DNA from: Hwanghaeella grinnelliae | GTDB taxonomy: Bacteria > Pseudomonadota > Alphaproteobacteria > UBA8366 > Aestuariispiraceae | NCBI RefSeq assembly: GCF_004005845.1 | Contig: NZ_SADE01000001.1 | Span: forward strand, 2,232,001 to 2,296,000 | Length of the DNA stretch: 64,000 bases | Direction of reading: 5' to 3' | In this document: positions 8,781 to 17,140 of the stretch, piece after piece | Position numbering within the stretch: the first letter of the stretch is position 1 | Layout of the letters: each line of letters starts with the position of its first letter | Position numbers and translations under genes: made by a program | Notes under the pieces: generated by a model | What the model was told of the DNA's origin: nothing | Seen by the model: only the letters and a program-made list of their open reading frames with translations | Database searches by the model: none

Positions 8781-9713
8781 GTGACAGACTTCATCCTCTC
8801 CATCGCGCCGATCTTCCTGATGATCGTGCTGGGCCACGCCTTACGGCGCGGCGGCATCCCGAATGCCGACTTCTGGAACCTGAACGACAAGTTGGTCTAT
8901 TGGGTGCTGATGCCGGCCCTGTTGTTCTACAAGACCAGCACGATCGAAATTTCGCTGCATTTCATCGGGTCCTACGCCTCGGTCCTTATCGGCGCCTTCG
9001 CGGCGGCGGGACTGGTGGGGACCGGCCTCGCGAAACTGGCGGGGCTGCCAAACCCAATCGCCAGTTCGGTGCTTCAGGGGTCGGCACGGCACAACACCTT
9101 CATAGCGCTTGCCGTCGCGGAACGCGTCTATGGGACCGAAGGCTTGGCGGTCGCCGCCCTGGCGACATCCATCCTGATCCCGATAACAAACGTAACAATG
9201 GTTTCCGCCATGGTCTCGATGCATCGAAAGGCGGGCACGACAGGGTTCGTGGGACCCATCCTGCGCGATCTGGGAAGAAACCCGTTGCTGATATCGGTCC
9301 TGTTGGGGCTGACGATGAATCTGGCCGGGATCGGCCGGATTCCGGTCCTGCACGAAACATTGGGCATTCTGGGCGCAGCGGCGCTGCCAATCGTGCTGAT
9401 GTGCGTCGGGGCGAATATCCGGCTGCGCGCGATGCAGACATCCACCCTGCCCGTCCTGTTCTCCGTGATCGGGAAAATGATCGTGTTTCCCGTGATGATC
9501 GTGGTCCTGTCGAAGCTGCTCGGCCTTACGACGCTGGAGATGACCATCGCCCTTCTATTCGGCGCGGCGCCGACCGCGTCCTCCGCCTATACGCTCGCCC
9601 GGCAGATGGGGGGCGACGCGCCGCTGATGGCCGCGATCGTGACCATTCAAACCGGCCTGTCCTTCCTGACATTGCCGCTGACGGTCTATCTGGTTGAGCG
9701 CTATTTCACCTGA
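8781..9713 (+). CDS. AEC family (auxin efflux carrier-like) transporter
   Basis: This hydrophobic protein of 310 residues has about ten membrane segments and the pattern of the AEC family, including ALRRGGIPNADFWNLNDKLVYWVLMP-type N-terminal and FGAAPTASSAY C-terminal regions. The likely start is GTG at 8781, preceded by AGAGGG. AEC carriers move organic acids such as malate or malonate across the inner membrane. Lying last in the catabolic operon, 68 bases after the epimerase, it probably handles the substrate or an acid product. Confidence 0.86.
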   Translation: MTDFILSIAPIFLMIVLGHALRRGGIPNADFWNLNDKLVYWVLMPALLFYKTSTIEISLHFIGSYASVLIGAFAAAGLVGTGLAKLAGLPNPIASSVLQGSARHNTFIALAVAERVYGTEGLAVAALATSILIPITNVTMVSAMVSMHRKAGTTGFVGPILRDLGRNPLLISVLLGLTMNLAGIGRIPVLHETLGILGAAALPIVLMCVGANIRLRAMQTSTLPVLFSVIGKMIVFPVMIVVLSKLLGLTTLEMTIALLFGAAPTASSAYTLARQMGGDAPLMAAIVTIQTGLSFLTLPLTVYLVERYFT

Positions 9714-9735
9714 CGGCATCCAGCCGAACGGGGAT

Positions 9736-10119
9736 CTATTCTTTTGCGGCGACCTCACCACCCGCTTTGACCCAGCCGGTGAACCCGTCGCTGATATGCG
9801 CCACCTTCGGCAGTCCCATCTCCTGCATCGCCAGGGTGGACAGCGCCGAGCGCCATCCGCTGGCGCAATAGAAGACGAAGGTCTTGTCTTCCTGAAAGAC
9901 CGGCTTGGCATAGGGGCTTTCAGGGTCGACCCAGAACTCCAGCATGCCCCGCGGACAATGAAACGCGCCCGGCACCATGCCTTCGCGCTGAAGTTCGCGA
10001 ACGTCGCGAAGGTCGACGAATTGAACGTCGTCCCGCCCGAGCATTTCCGTCGCCTCCGCCCCGGTGACGCAGCGGATTTTCGCATTCGCTTCGGCGACCA
10101 TGTCCTTGACGTGTTTCAT
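9736..10119 (-). CDS. Rhodanese-like sulfurtransferase domain protein
   Basis: A single rhodanese domain fills this 127-residue protein. It shows VQFVDLRDVREL, then the active-site loop CASGWRS with the catalytic cysteine near residue 97, and a closing DGFTGWVKAG segment. Such proteins carry persulfide sulfur or sense redox state. No signal peptide is visible. The gene is divergent from hemN, with the FNR-type box between them (centre about 99 bases upstream of this start), so oxygen-linked control is possible. Confidence 0.88.
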   Translation of the reverse strand: MKHVKDMVAEANAKIRCVTGAEATEMLGRDDVQFVDLRDVRELQREGMVPGAFHCPRGMLEFWVDPESPYAKPVFQEDKTFVFYCASGWRSALSTLAMQEMGLPKVAHISDGFTGWVKAGGEVAAKE

Positions 10120-10211
10120 CTCACTCCCTTTTCGAAATCGGCATTGGTTGCGTGCAGCCTAGGGCATCGGCCCTGGAATGGTCCATGCCACAATCCACCT
10201 CCCTCCATCAC

Positions 10212-10225
10212 TTGATCCTGATCAA
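10212..10225 (+). promoter_or_regulatory. FNR/FixK-type operator
   Basis: The sequence TTGATCCTGATCAA is an exact match to the FNR consensus TTGAT-N4-ATCAA and is fully palindromic in its half sites. It lies 72 bases before the hemN start, the distance expected for activation of an anaerobic gene. Confidence 0.8.
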
Positions 10226-10296
10226 CGACAGCCGTGTCCGCGCATGGAACCTAAGATGCAACGAATGTTGGATTTCTTGGTTTGGAAGAGAGTGAC

Positions 10297-11646
10297 ATGC
10301 CCCCGATGTTTCAGAAATACGCCTCAATGGCGGTGCCACGGTACACCAGCTATCCCACCGTGCCGCATTTCGATTCAGGCGTCGGCGGGCGCGGCTATGC
10401 CGGTTGGCTGGAGGCGCTGAACCCGGCTGAGCCTGTCTCCCTCTATCTCCATGTCCCCTTCTGCCGGAAGCTTTGCTGGTATTGCGGCTGCAATATGAAG
10501 CTGGCGTCGCGCTACGAACCCGTCGCGGATTATGTAGAAACGCTGATCCGGGAATTGGAACTGGTCGCGGAGCATCTGCCCGGCCGGGTCGGTCTGTCCC
10601 ATCTGCATTTCGGCGGCGGCACACCGACCGCCCTTGAACCCGACGACCTGGAACGGGTGATGGACACGGTGCGCGCCCATTTCACGGTGAATGAGGGCGC
10701 GGAACTGGCCATTGAATCCGACCCCCGCACATTGACGCCGGAAATGACCCGCCGCATCGGCAAGCTGGGCTTCACCCGCGCCAGTTTCGGCATTCAGGAA
10801 TTCGACCCCAAGGTCCAGAAAGCGATCAACCGTATCCAGCCGGAGGAAATGGTCGTTTCCGCCGTCAACGGCCTGCGGGACGCCGGCATCACAGGCATAA
10901 ATTTCGACCTGATCTACGGCCTGCCGCATCAAACCGTGAATACCCTGCGCGCGACCATTGCCGCCTGCGCGGCCTTGAAACCGGACCGCCTGGCCCTGTT
11001 CGGCTATGCCCATGTGCCTTGGATGGCGAAGAAGCAGCGCCTGATCGATGAAGCCGCCCTGCCCGGCGCACAGGCGCGAATCGACCAGGCCGAGGCCGCA
11101 GCCAGGATGATCAGCGCCGCGGGGTACGAGGCCATCGGCCTGGACCATTTCGCGCTGCCCCATGACGACCTGGCCATCGCCGCGCGCAACGGCACGCTAC
11201 GCCGGAATTTTCAGGGCTATACGACCGATAAGGCCGAAACCCTGCTGGGCGTCGGCGCGACCTCCATCGGCCGCACCCCGTCGGGCTATGTTCAGAACAT
11301 TGCTGAAACCGGCGCCTGGGCGCGCGCCGTGACCTCCGGCACGCTTCCGGTCGCGAAAGGGCATGCTTTTCAGGGGGAGGACACGCTGCGCGGCCATGTG
11401 ATCGAAGCGTTGATGTGCCGCGGCGAAGTCGACCTGGACGCCGCCATCCTGCATCACGGTGGCGCACCCGGCTGTTTCGACATGGACCTGTCCAGCCTTA
11501 GCGACATGGAACGCGACGGCTTGGTCATACGGGACGGATCCGTTCTGCGCCTGACCGAAGCCGGAAAACCGCTGGTCCGCACCGTCGCCTCCGTCTTCGA
11601 CGCCTATCTGTCGACCGGAACGGCGCGGCATTCAGTGGCGGTCTAG
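10297..11646 (+). CDS. hemN: Oxygen-independent coproporphyrinogen III oxidase (dehydrogenase)
   Basis: This cytosolic radical SAM enzyme converts coproporphyrinogen III to protoporphyrinogen IX without oxygen. The N-terminal YTSYPTVPHF and the cluster motif CRKLCWYCGC (Cys56, 60, 63, plus Cys65) are those of true HemN rather than HemW. FGGGTPTAL follows, then the SFGIQEFDPKVQ segment. The length of 449 residues is normal. The start at 10297 (MPPMFQKY) places the YTSYPT motif near residue 16; an in-frame start at 10282 is possible. The perfect FNR box upstream explains anaerobic expression. Confidence 0.95.
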   Translation: MPPMFQKYASMAVPRYTSYPTVPHFDSGVGGRGYAGWLEALNPAEPVSLYLHVPFCRKLCWYCGCNMKLASRYEPVADYVETLIRELELVAEHLPGRVGLSHLHFGGGTPTALEPDDLERVMDTVRAHFTVNEGAELAIESDPRTLTPEMTRRIGKLGFTRASFGIQEFDPKVQKAINRIQPEEMVVSAVNGLRDAGITGINFDLIYGLPHQTVNTLRATIAACAALKPDRLALFGYAHVPWMAKKQRLIDEAALPGAQARIDQAEAAARMISAAGYEAIGLDHFALPHDDLAIAARNGTLRRNFQGYTTDKAETLLGVGATSIGRTPSGYVQNIAETGAWARAVTSGTLPVAKGHAFQGEDTLRGHVIEALMCRGEVDLDAAILHHGGAPGCFDMDLSSLSDMERDGLVIRDGSVLRLTEAGKPLVRTVASVFDAYLSTGTARHSVAV

Positions 11647-11653
11647 GCACACA

Positions 11654-13177
11654 CTAGACCGGTTCTGGCTGCAGCCGGGTCATCCAACCCGGTTCCTTGT
11701 GATGGCGCCGGGGCAGCGTCATTTTCAGCATGTCGCGGACATTCTGCGCCGCGTCCTCGCCGAATGTCTCCCCCACCATCTTTTGGTAATCGGCCCGATC
11801 GAAATAATCGATGAAGGCCTGGTCGCGGAAGGCCAGCACCTGTTCCGCCGCGAGCGCTTCCGTCGGCAACGGCATGCAATCGTAGGAATGTTGGGAATAG
11901 CCGATCCAACCGGGACCGCCGGGGTCCTCCGGCAGCGGCAGCCCGGCGGCCTTCGCCTGGATGTGGAGCGCCGATCCCGGATAGGCCATGGCACAATAGA
12001 AATTGGCCCATTCCGTATTCAGTTCGAGCGCGAGGTCCAGCGTTTCCCGCATGCTGTCCATCGTGTCGTCCGGCAGACCGAAAATGTAGTTTCCAAGAAC
12101 AGAAATGCCGTGATCCCGGGTTCTGGAAACCGCATCGGCGATGTCCACATTGCCGAACCGTCCTTTGGTGACGCCGTCGCGGACATGCTTGCTGCCCGAT
12201 TCAATCCCCAGACAGAGCCAATTAAAACCGGCTTTCTTCAGTTTTCCGAGAAGCTCCGGGTGCAGCGTGTCGATCCGCGCATAGGCCCAGAAATTGAGGC
12301 CGTAGTCGCGTTCGATCAACGCATCGCACAGGTCTGAAACATGGCGGCGATTGAGGACGAACATTTCATCCGGGATCTTGATATGACGGACACCGTATTT
12401 CGTCACCATCTCGTCGATCTGGGCCATCACCGTATCGACCGACCAATACCGCATGCCCGGCCCGCCAAAGGGGGCGTTGATGCAGCAGAAGGAGCATTTG
12501 AAACTGCAGCCCAAGCTGGTTTGCAGGGAGGCGTAGTTTTCCCGGTGCGCCAAGTCATTGAACGCGTGCCAGTTATGGGCCCGGTATTTGGTCATATCCA
12601 GAATATCGAGCGCCTGGCGCGGCAAGACCGCATCCAGATCGGCGACGTTGGATGACGGCGCGGCGGCGACGACGTCGCCATCCTGCCAACGGACCAGGCC
12701 CGGCACCGAGTCGAGGCTTCCGTGGCCATACACCAGATGGGCAAGAAGCGCATCCAGCGTCGCCGGTCCCTCGCCCGTGAAAACGAAATCCACCGGCTCT
12801 TCCCTTAAGGTCCGTTCCGGCAGGGCGGCGCAATGCGTTCCCATCATCGCGACGGGCCGGTCCGACTGCGCGCGGAAGGCCGTCGCTGATTTTCTGGCAC
12901 CCGGCATGCATTGAGTGGACGCACTCGGCTGCTGGCCATAGACGACGAACAGGGTAAGCGCCGCATCCAACTGCGCCGCCTTCGCCGCGGTCTGCTCATG
13001 CGTCAGGCCTTCCGCCTCGGCATCCAACAAGGCGACGGAAAAGCCTTTCATCCGCGCATGTTCCGCCAACAGCCCCGCCCAGACCGGCGGTTCGACAGCC
13101 GCCAGGCCCGCACCCAGATTCTGATAGATTTCCATCTTGCCCGGCGGATTAATCAGCAGCAGGTCGAGATCGGCCAT
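11654..13177 (-). CDS. Cobalamin-binding-type radical SAM protein
   Basis: The N-terminal 200 residues have the B12-binding layout seen in BchE/methyltransferase-type enzymes (LLLINPPGK at the start, FVFTGEGPATLDAL at about 131-144). The radical SAM domain follows with a canonical cluster motif GCSFKCSFC (Cys224, 228, 231) and GLPDDT further on. Such enzymes perform radical methylations, cyclisations or rearrangements. The 507-residue length is typical. The gene lies back-to-back with the sugar nucleotidyltransferase at 13414, at the edge of a glycosylation locus, so a modified sugar is a plausible substrate. It converges with hemN with a gap of only 7 bases and no terminator between. Confidence 0.88.
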   Translation of the reverse strand: MADLDLLLINPPGKMEIYQNLGAGLAAVEPPVWAGLLAEHARMKGFSVALLDAEAEGLTHEQTAAKAAQLDAALTLFVVYGQQPSASTQCMPGARKSATAFRAQSDRPVAMMGTHCAALPERTLREEPVDFVFTGEGPATLDALLAHLVYGHGSLDSVPGLVRWQDGDVVAAAPSSNVADLDAVLPRQALDILDMTKYRAHNWHAFNDLAHRENYASLQTSLGCSFKCSFCCINAPFGGPGMRYWSVDTVMAQIDEMVTKYGVRHIKIPDEMFVLNRRHVSDLCDALIERDYGLNFWAYARIDTLHPELLGKLKKAGFNWLCLGIESGSKHVRDGVTKGRFGNVDIADAVSRTRDHGISVLGNYIFGLPDDTMDSMRETLDLALELNTEWANFYCAMAYPGSALHIQAKAAGLPLPEDPGGPGWIGYSQHSYDCMPLPTEALAAEQVLAFRDQAFIDYFDRADYQKMVGETFGEDAAQNVRDMLKMTLPRRHHKEPGWMTRLQPEPV

Positions 13178-13342
13178 TCAGTCCTCACAAATCGATACAA
13201 CGTCCCGCCGAACAGCTTGCGAAAGCCATGCCGGTTCGCGGCGCGGTGCACATTTTCTATCCGGCCACTCTGTCCGCTTCGCCGTTCAGCGTCCAGTTGC
13301 CTGTCCGGCGGATTGGCAATTCCCGGCCTGTACGGTAACGCT

Positions 13343-13358
13343 TGGTCAGAAGTTTGCA
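13343..13358 (+). promoter_or_regulatory. Candidate sigma-54 (RpoN) promoter before the SpsF-like gene
   Basis: TGGTCAGAAGTTTGCA has the GG and GC elements exactly 10 bases apart and the TTGCA end of the -24/-12 consensus (TGGCAC-N5-TTGCA); the only core change is C to T after TGG. Transcription would begin near 13369, about 45 bases before the start at 13414. Confidence 0.5.
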
Positions 13359-13413
13359 TCGAAACCGGGCAGAAACGGCACGGAAGCGTCCTACAGACCA
13401 AACCGGGGCATAG

Positions 13414-14157
13414 ATGAAGACAGTTTGTATTTCCCAAGCCCGTATGGGGTCCAGCCGGCTGCCCGGCAAGGTATTGCTGCCGATCCATGGTCAGCCGATG
13501 CTGTTCTATCACCTGCGCCGGCTGCAGCAGGCCACAGAGGTCGATACGGTCGCCGTCGCCACCACGCATCTGATGGAAGACGACGCCATCGAACTGTTCA
13601 CCGTCAATCTTGGCGTTCCGTGCCATCGCGGCCCGGTCGAGGACGTCCTGACCCGGTTTTTCGATTGCGCGGTGCGGCACGATCCGGACATCGTCGTGCG
13701 GGTGACCGCGGACTGCCCCCTGATCGATCCGTCCCTGGTCGATTACGCCGTTCGGTCCCTGAAGGACGCCCCGCCGGAAATCGACTACATGAATCTCAGC
13801 TTGTCACATTTCCCGCGCGGGATGGACGTGGAGGTCATGCGTTTCAGCGCCCTGGCCCAAGCCTTTAAAGAGGCGACAGACCCCTATGCGCGCGAGCATG
13901 TGACCCCTTTCCTATACGGCCATCCGGAGCGGTTCGGCTGGCGGCAGTTGGAAACCGATACGCCTGCGGCGCAGTACCGGTTCTGCGTGGACGAACAGAG
14001 GGATCTGGACCTGATCGCCGAATTGCTTGACCGTCTGCCCGACGGTGACCTCAGCTTCACATGGCACGATGTCATCCGGCTGATGCAGGCAGACCCGACG
14101 CTTGAAAAGATCAACGGGGGCGTCGCGCAAAAGCCGTCCCAGCGCGCGGGCGGATGA
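13414..14157 (+). CDS. SpsF-like sugar cytidylyltransferase/glycosyltransferase-family protein
   Basis: The N-terminus ISQARMGSSRLPGKVL is the nucleotide-binding signature of the SpsF/KdsB-like cytidylyltransferase family, and VRVTADCPLIDPSL contains the metal-binding aspartate region. At 247 residues it matches stand-alone SpsF proteins, which occur in spore-coat and flagellin glycan clusters and are thought to make CMP-activated sugars. It is the first plus-strand gene of the glycosylation locus, behind a sigma-54-like promoter, and is followed after 46 bases by the PLP enzyme. Confidence 0.82.
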   Translation: MKTVCISQARMGSSRLPGKVLLPIHGQPMLFYHLRRLQQATEVDTVAVATTHLMEDDAIELFTVNLGVPCHRGPVEDVLTRFFDCAVRHDPDIVVRVTADCPLIDPSLVDYAVRSLKDAPPEIDYMNLSLSHFPRGMDVEVMRFSALAQAFKEATDPYAREHVTPFLYGHPERFGWRQLETDTPAAQYRFCVDEQRDLDLIAELLDRLPDGDLSFTWHDVIRLMQADPTLEKINGGVAQKPSQRAGG

Positions 14158-14203
14158 TCGGTTTGCCTGTTCGCGTATCTGTATCGTTTTGAAGGGAATG
14201 TCC

Positions 14204-15385
14204 GTGACCGAACCATTTGCACTGGCCGCAACCAGTTGGGATGCGCGGGAAATCGACGCCATGCAGGCCGTGATCGACAGCGGCATGTTCACTATGGGCG
14301 ACAAGGTGAAGGCGTTCGAAGCCGCGTTCGCCGCCCATTTCGGCATGGGCTACGCGATCATGACCAATTCCGGCTCTTCCGCGAACCTCGTTTCCACCGC
14401 GTCGCTTGCCTTTCGCAAACAAGGCCCGGCGCTGAAACCCGGCGATGAAGTGATCGTACCCGCGATTTCCTGGACAACGACCTATACGCCACTACAGCAA
14501 TACGGGCTGAAGACGCGCTTCGTCGACGTGGAACTGGACACCTTGAACGTCGACATGGCCAAGCTTGAAGACGCGATAACACCCAACACCAAAATGCTGA
14601 TGGCGGTCAGCATCCTGGGCAATCCGGCGGCGCTGGGACAGATGCGGAAACTGGCGGATGACCGCGGCCTGATCTTCATGGAAGACAATTGCGAAAGCCT
14701 GGACGCGGATATTGGCGGCAAGCCGACCGGCACATTCGGCGACATTTCGACAGCCAGTTTCTTCTTTTCGCACCACATCTCGACCATGGAAGGCGGGATG
14801 ATCATGACCAACGACCGGGAGCTGGCCCATCTTTGCCGGGCGCTTCGGGCGCATGGCTGGACCCGGGATTTGCCGGACGACAACGAATTGGTGACCCGCG
14901 GCGACGATGACTTGTTCGAGGCCTATCGCTTCATCCTGCCCGGCTACAATGTCCGTCCCCTGGAATTCAGTGGGGCCGTCGGGCTGGTGCAATTGGACAA
15001 ACTGCCTGAAATGACGGCCCAGCGCCGCCGGAATTGGGGGCTGTTCACCTCCCTTTTCGGCGAGGACGAACGCTTTATCATTCAACGGGAAAAGGAAGGC
15101 CGGTCATCCGCCTTCAGCTTCACACTGGTTCTGAACCCGGCGATGGATCTGGACCGAAAGGGCATTTTCGACGCGCTTTCCGCCAACAAGATCGGCTTCC
15201 GCATCATCACCGGGGGATGCTATCCCCGGCATGAAGTTATCGAGCATTTCGATTACACTTGCCACGACGACCTGCCGAACGCGAACCTTGCCCATGACCG
15301 GGGATTCTTTGTAGGCAATCATCCATTGGACCTGACCGATCAGATCCACCGCCTGCGCGACGTGCTGGACCGCGCCGCGCAATAG
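14204..15385 (+). CDS. DegT/DnrJ/EryC1-fold sugar enzyme of the lysine-less RfbH/ColD type (PMP-dependent 3-dehydrase-like)
   Basis: The protein has the DegT aminotransferase fold, with TNSGSSANLVSTASL near the N-terminus and the sugar-site MEDNCESL. At the position of the usual PLP-binding lysine it has FSHHISTMEGG, so His replaces Lys (about residue 190). That change is the hallmark of RfbH/E1 and ColD, which deoxygenate C-3 of a nucleotide 4-keto-6-deoxyhexose instead of transaminating it. I prefer the GTG start at 14204, 7 bases after GAAGGG, over ATG at 14198, which lies 1 base after it. The four-cysteine [2Fe-2S] motif of E1 is not evident, which favours a ColD-like mechanism. Confidence 0.82.
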   Translation: MTEPFALAATSWDAREIDAMQAVIDSGMFTMGDKVKAFEAAFAAHFGMGYAIMTNSGSSANLVSTASLAFRKQGPALKPGDEVIVPAISWTTTYTPLQQYGLKTRFVDVELDTLNVDMAKLEDAITPNTKMLMAVSILGNPAALGQMRKLADDRGLIFMEDNCESLDADIGGKPTGTFGDISTASFFFSHHISTMEGGMIMTNDRELAHLCRALRAHGWTRDLPDDNELVTRGDDDLFEAYRFILPGYNVRPLEFSGAVGLVQLDKLPEMTAQRRRNWGLFTSLFGEDERFIIQREKEGRSSAFSFTLVLNPAMDLDRKGIFDALSANKIGFRIITGGCYPRHEVIEHFDYTCHDDLPNANLAHDRGFFVGNHPLDLTDQIHRLRDVLDRAAQ

Positions 15386-15412
15386 GCCAAACCAACAAAG
15401 GCGGAACCACAG

Positions 15413-15442
15413 ATGGCGGATGGGCAGATGGCGGATGGACAA
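15413..15442 (+). repeat. Tandem 15-base duplication at the 5' end of the SDR gene
   Basis: Two 15-base units (15413-15427 and 15428-15442) differ at two positions and both encode MADGQ. The duplication provides two start codons in the same frame; only the first has a well-spaced Shine-Dalgarno. Confidence 0.85.
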
Positions 15443-16372
15443 AAAATCCTGGTGACGGGCGCTGCGGGATATCTGGGGTCCATCCTATGCGAGCATCTGC
15501 TGGACCAAGGCCATGAGGTCACGGCGGTCGACAGTTTCGCGCATGGCATCCCTTCCCTCGCCCATCTTTGCGCCAAGCCGGGTTTCGACCTGTTGCGAGC
15601 AGATGTGCGTGACAGCGGCACGATGAAGCCGCTCTACACCAAGCATGATGTCGTCATTCCGCTGGCCGCCCTGGTCGGCGCACCGCTTTGCGCGCGGGAG
15701 CCGGAGGCCGCCGTTTCCGTCAACCTCACTGCGGTCGAGACCATGCTGTCGGTATTGGGTCGGGACCAGCGTATACTGATGCCAATCACCAATTCCGGCT
15801 ATGGCATCGGGTCGAAAGACGGCTATTGCACCGAAGAAAGCCCGCTCAACCCGATCTCGCTCTATGGCCGAACCAAGGTCGACGCCGAGGCCGCCGTGCT
15901 GGCCCATGGCAATGCGATTTCGTTCCGCCTGGCGACCGTATTCGGCATGGCGCCGCGGATGCGTCTGGACCTGTTGGTCAACGATTTCGTCCACCGCGCC
16001 GTCACCGACCGTTCCATCGTGCTGTTCGAGGCGCATTTCCGCCGCAACTACATCCATGTGCGCGACGTGGCGCGCGCTTTCCTGCACGGATTGGAAAAAT
16101 TCGATACCTTGCGCGACAATGTCTTCAATGTCGGTCTGTCCGACGCAAACCTGACCAAGCGGGAGCTGTGCGAAAAGATCAAGGAACAGGTCCCCGCCCT
16201 GCAGATTCTGGAAGCGCCTGTTGGCGAGGACCCGGACAAACGCGACTACCTCGTCTCCAACGCAAAGATCGAAGCGACGGGCTATGTCCCGGCCTATAGT
16301 TTGGAAACGGGGATCGCGGAACTGATCATGGGATACCGGATGATCAACGCGAAACGGTTTACCAATGTCTGA
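15413..16372 (+). CDS. NAD-dependent sugar epimerase/dehydratase (extended SDR)
   Basis: An extended SDR of 319 residues has the Rossmann motif TGAAGYLGS and the catalytic region ITNSGYGIG, followed by YGRTK as the YxxxK motif. RRNYIHVRDVARAF is the C-terminal family signature. It probably epimerises, reduces or dehydrates a nucleotide sugar in the glycosylation pathway. The start at 15413 has an AAAGGCGG Shine-Dalgarno; an in-frame start at 15428 is created by a 15-base duplication at the very beginning of the gene. Confidence 0.87.
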   Translation: MADGQMADGQKILVTGAAGYLGSILCEHLLDQGHEVTAVDSFAHGIPSLAHLCAKPGFDLLRADVRDSGTMKPLYTKHDVVIPLAALVGAPLCAREPEAAVSVNLTAVETMLSVLGRDQRILMPITNSGYGIGSKDGYCTEESPLNPISLYGRTKVDAEAAVLAHGNAISFRLATVFGMAPRMRLDLLVNDFVHRAVTDRSIVLFEAHFRRNYIHVRDVARAFLHGLEKFDTLRDNVFNVGLSDANLTKRELCEKIKEQVPALQILEAPVGEDPDKRDYLVSNAKIEATGYVPAYSLETGIAELIMGYRMINAKRFTNV

Positions 16373-16405
16373 CGCATCGCTGCTGCAACAACGCCGGACG
16401 GTATC

Positions 16406-17140
16406 ATGACGGCGCTGCCGCCAGTTCTGATCCTCGCCGGCGGCAAGGCGACGCGGCTGGCCGACGTCCTGCCCGAATTGCCGAAAATACTGGCCCCGGT
16501 GGATGGAGTTCCCTTTCTGGATATCCTTTTGAACCGGCTGTTGCGGCAAGGTTTCACACAGGCCCATTTCTGCCTGGGCGTAATGGCGGAACAGGTCATC
16601 GACTATCTGATGCGCGCGGATATGGCCGATCTGCGGGTAACCGCCAGCATCGAAGACCGCCCCCTCGGCACCGGTGGAGCGATCCTGAATGCATTGTCCC
16701 CCACCCGCGGGCAACGATTCTTCGTCCTGAACGGCGACAGTTTGATCGATTACGATCCGGGCGCGATGCTGGCCCGGCACACCGAGATGCATAAGGAAGC
16801 CGGCGTCACCCTTCTGACGACCGCCGTTGCCGATGCCGCGCGTTTCGGAACGGTCGCGGTCGAAGACGGCCGTGTCACCCGGTTCGGGGAGAAGTCTTCC
16901 GATGGTCCGGGACGGATCAATGCCGGTGTCTATTTATTTGACCGGGGGATGTTCGACCCGCCGTACTTCGAAGATCGACGGTATGACGGATCCGACATTT
17001 CGCTGGAACGGCAGATGCTGCCACACTGGGTCACCCAGGGCCGCGTTGCCGATCATCCCGTCTCCGCGCCGCTTCTGGATATCGGCACACCGGAGGCACT
17101 GGCCGGCGCCGCCGGCTTTCTGGGGCCCATTTCCGGATGA
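16406..17140 (+). CDS. Sugar-1-phosphate nucleotidyltransferase, HddC-like
   Basis: The N-terminal LILAGGKATRLADVLPELPK is the nucleotidyltransferase signature with the catalytic Arg and Lys. LNGDSLIDYD carries the metal-binding aspartate and GRINAGVYLFDRGMF the sugar site. At 244 residues it resembles the short GDP-heptose-type guanylyltransferases (HddC) rather than long GlmU-type enzymes. Its natural partner, an HddA-like GHMP kinase, is encoded in the same locus at 30033. It overlaps the next glycosyltransferase gene by 4 bases. Specificity for a heptose or another sugar cannot be told. Confidence 0.82.
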   Translation: MTALPPVLILAGGKATRLADVLPELPKILAPVDGVPFLDILLNRLLRQGFTQAHFCLGVMAEQVIDYLMRADMADLRVTASIEDRPLGTGGAILNALSPTRGQRFFVLNGDSLIDYDPGAMLARHTEMHKEAGVTLLTTAVADAARFGTVAVEDGRVTRFGEKSSDGPGRINAGVYLFDRGMFDPPYFEDRRYDGSDISLERQMLPHWVTQGRVADHPVSAPLLDIGTPEALAGAAGFLGPISG

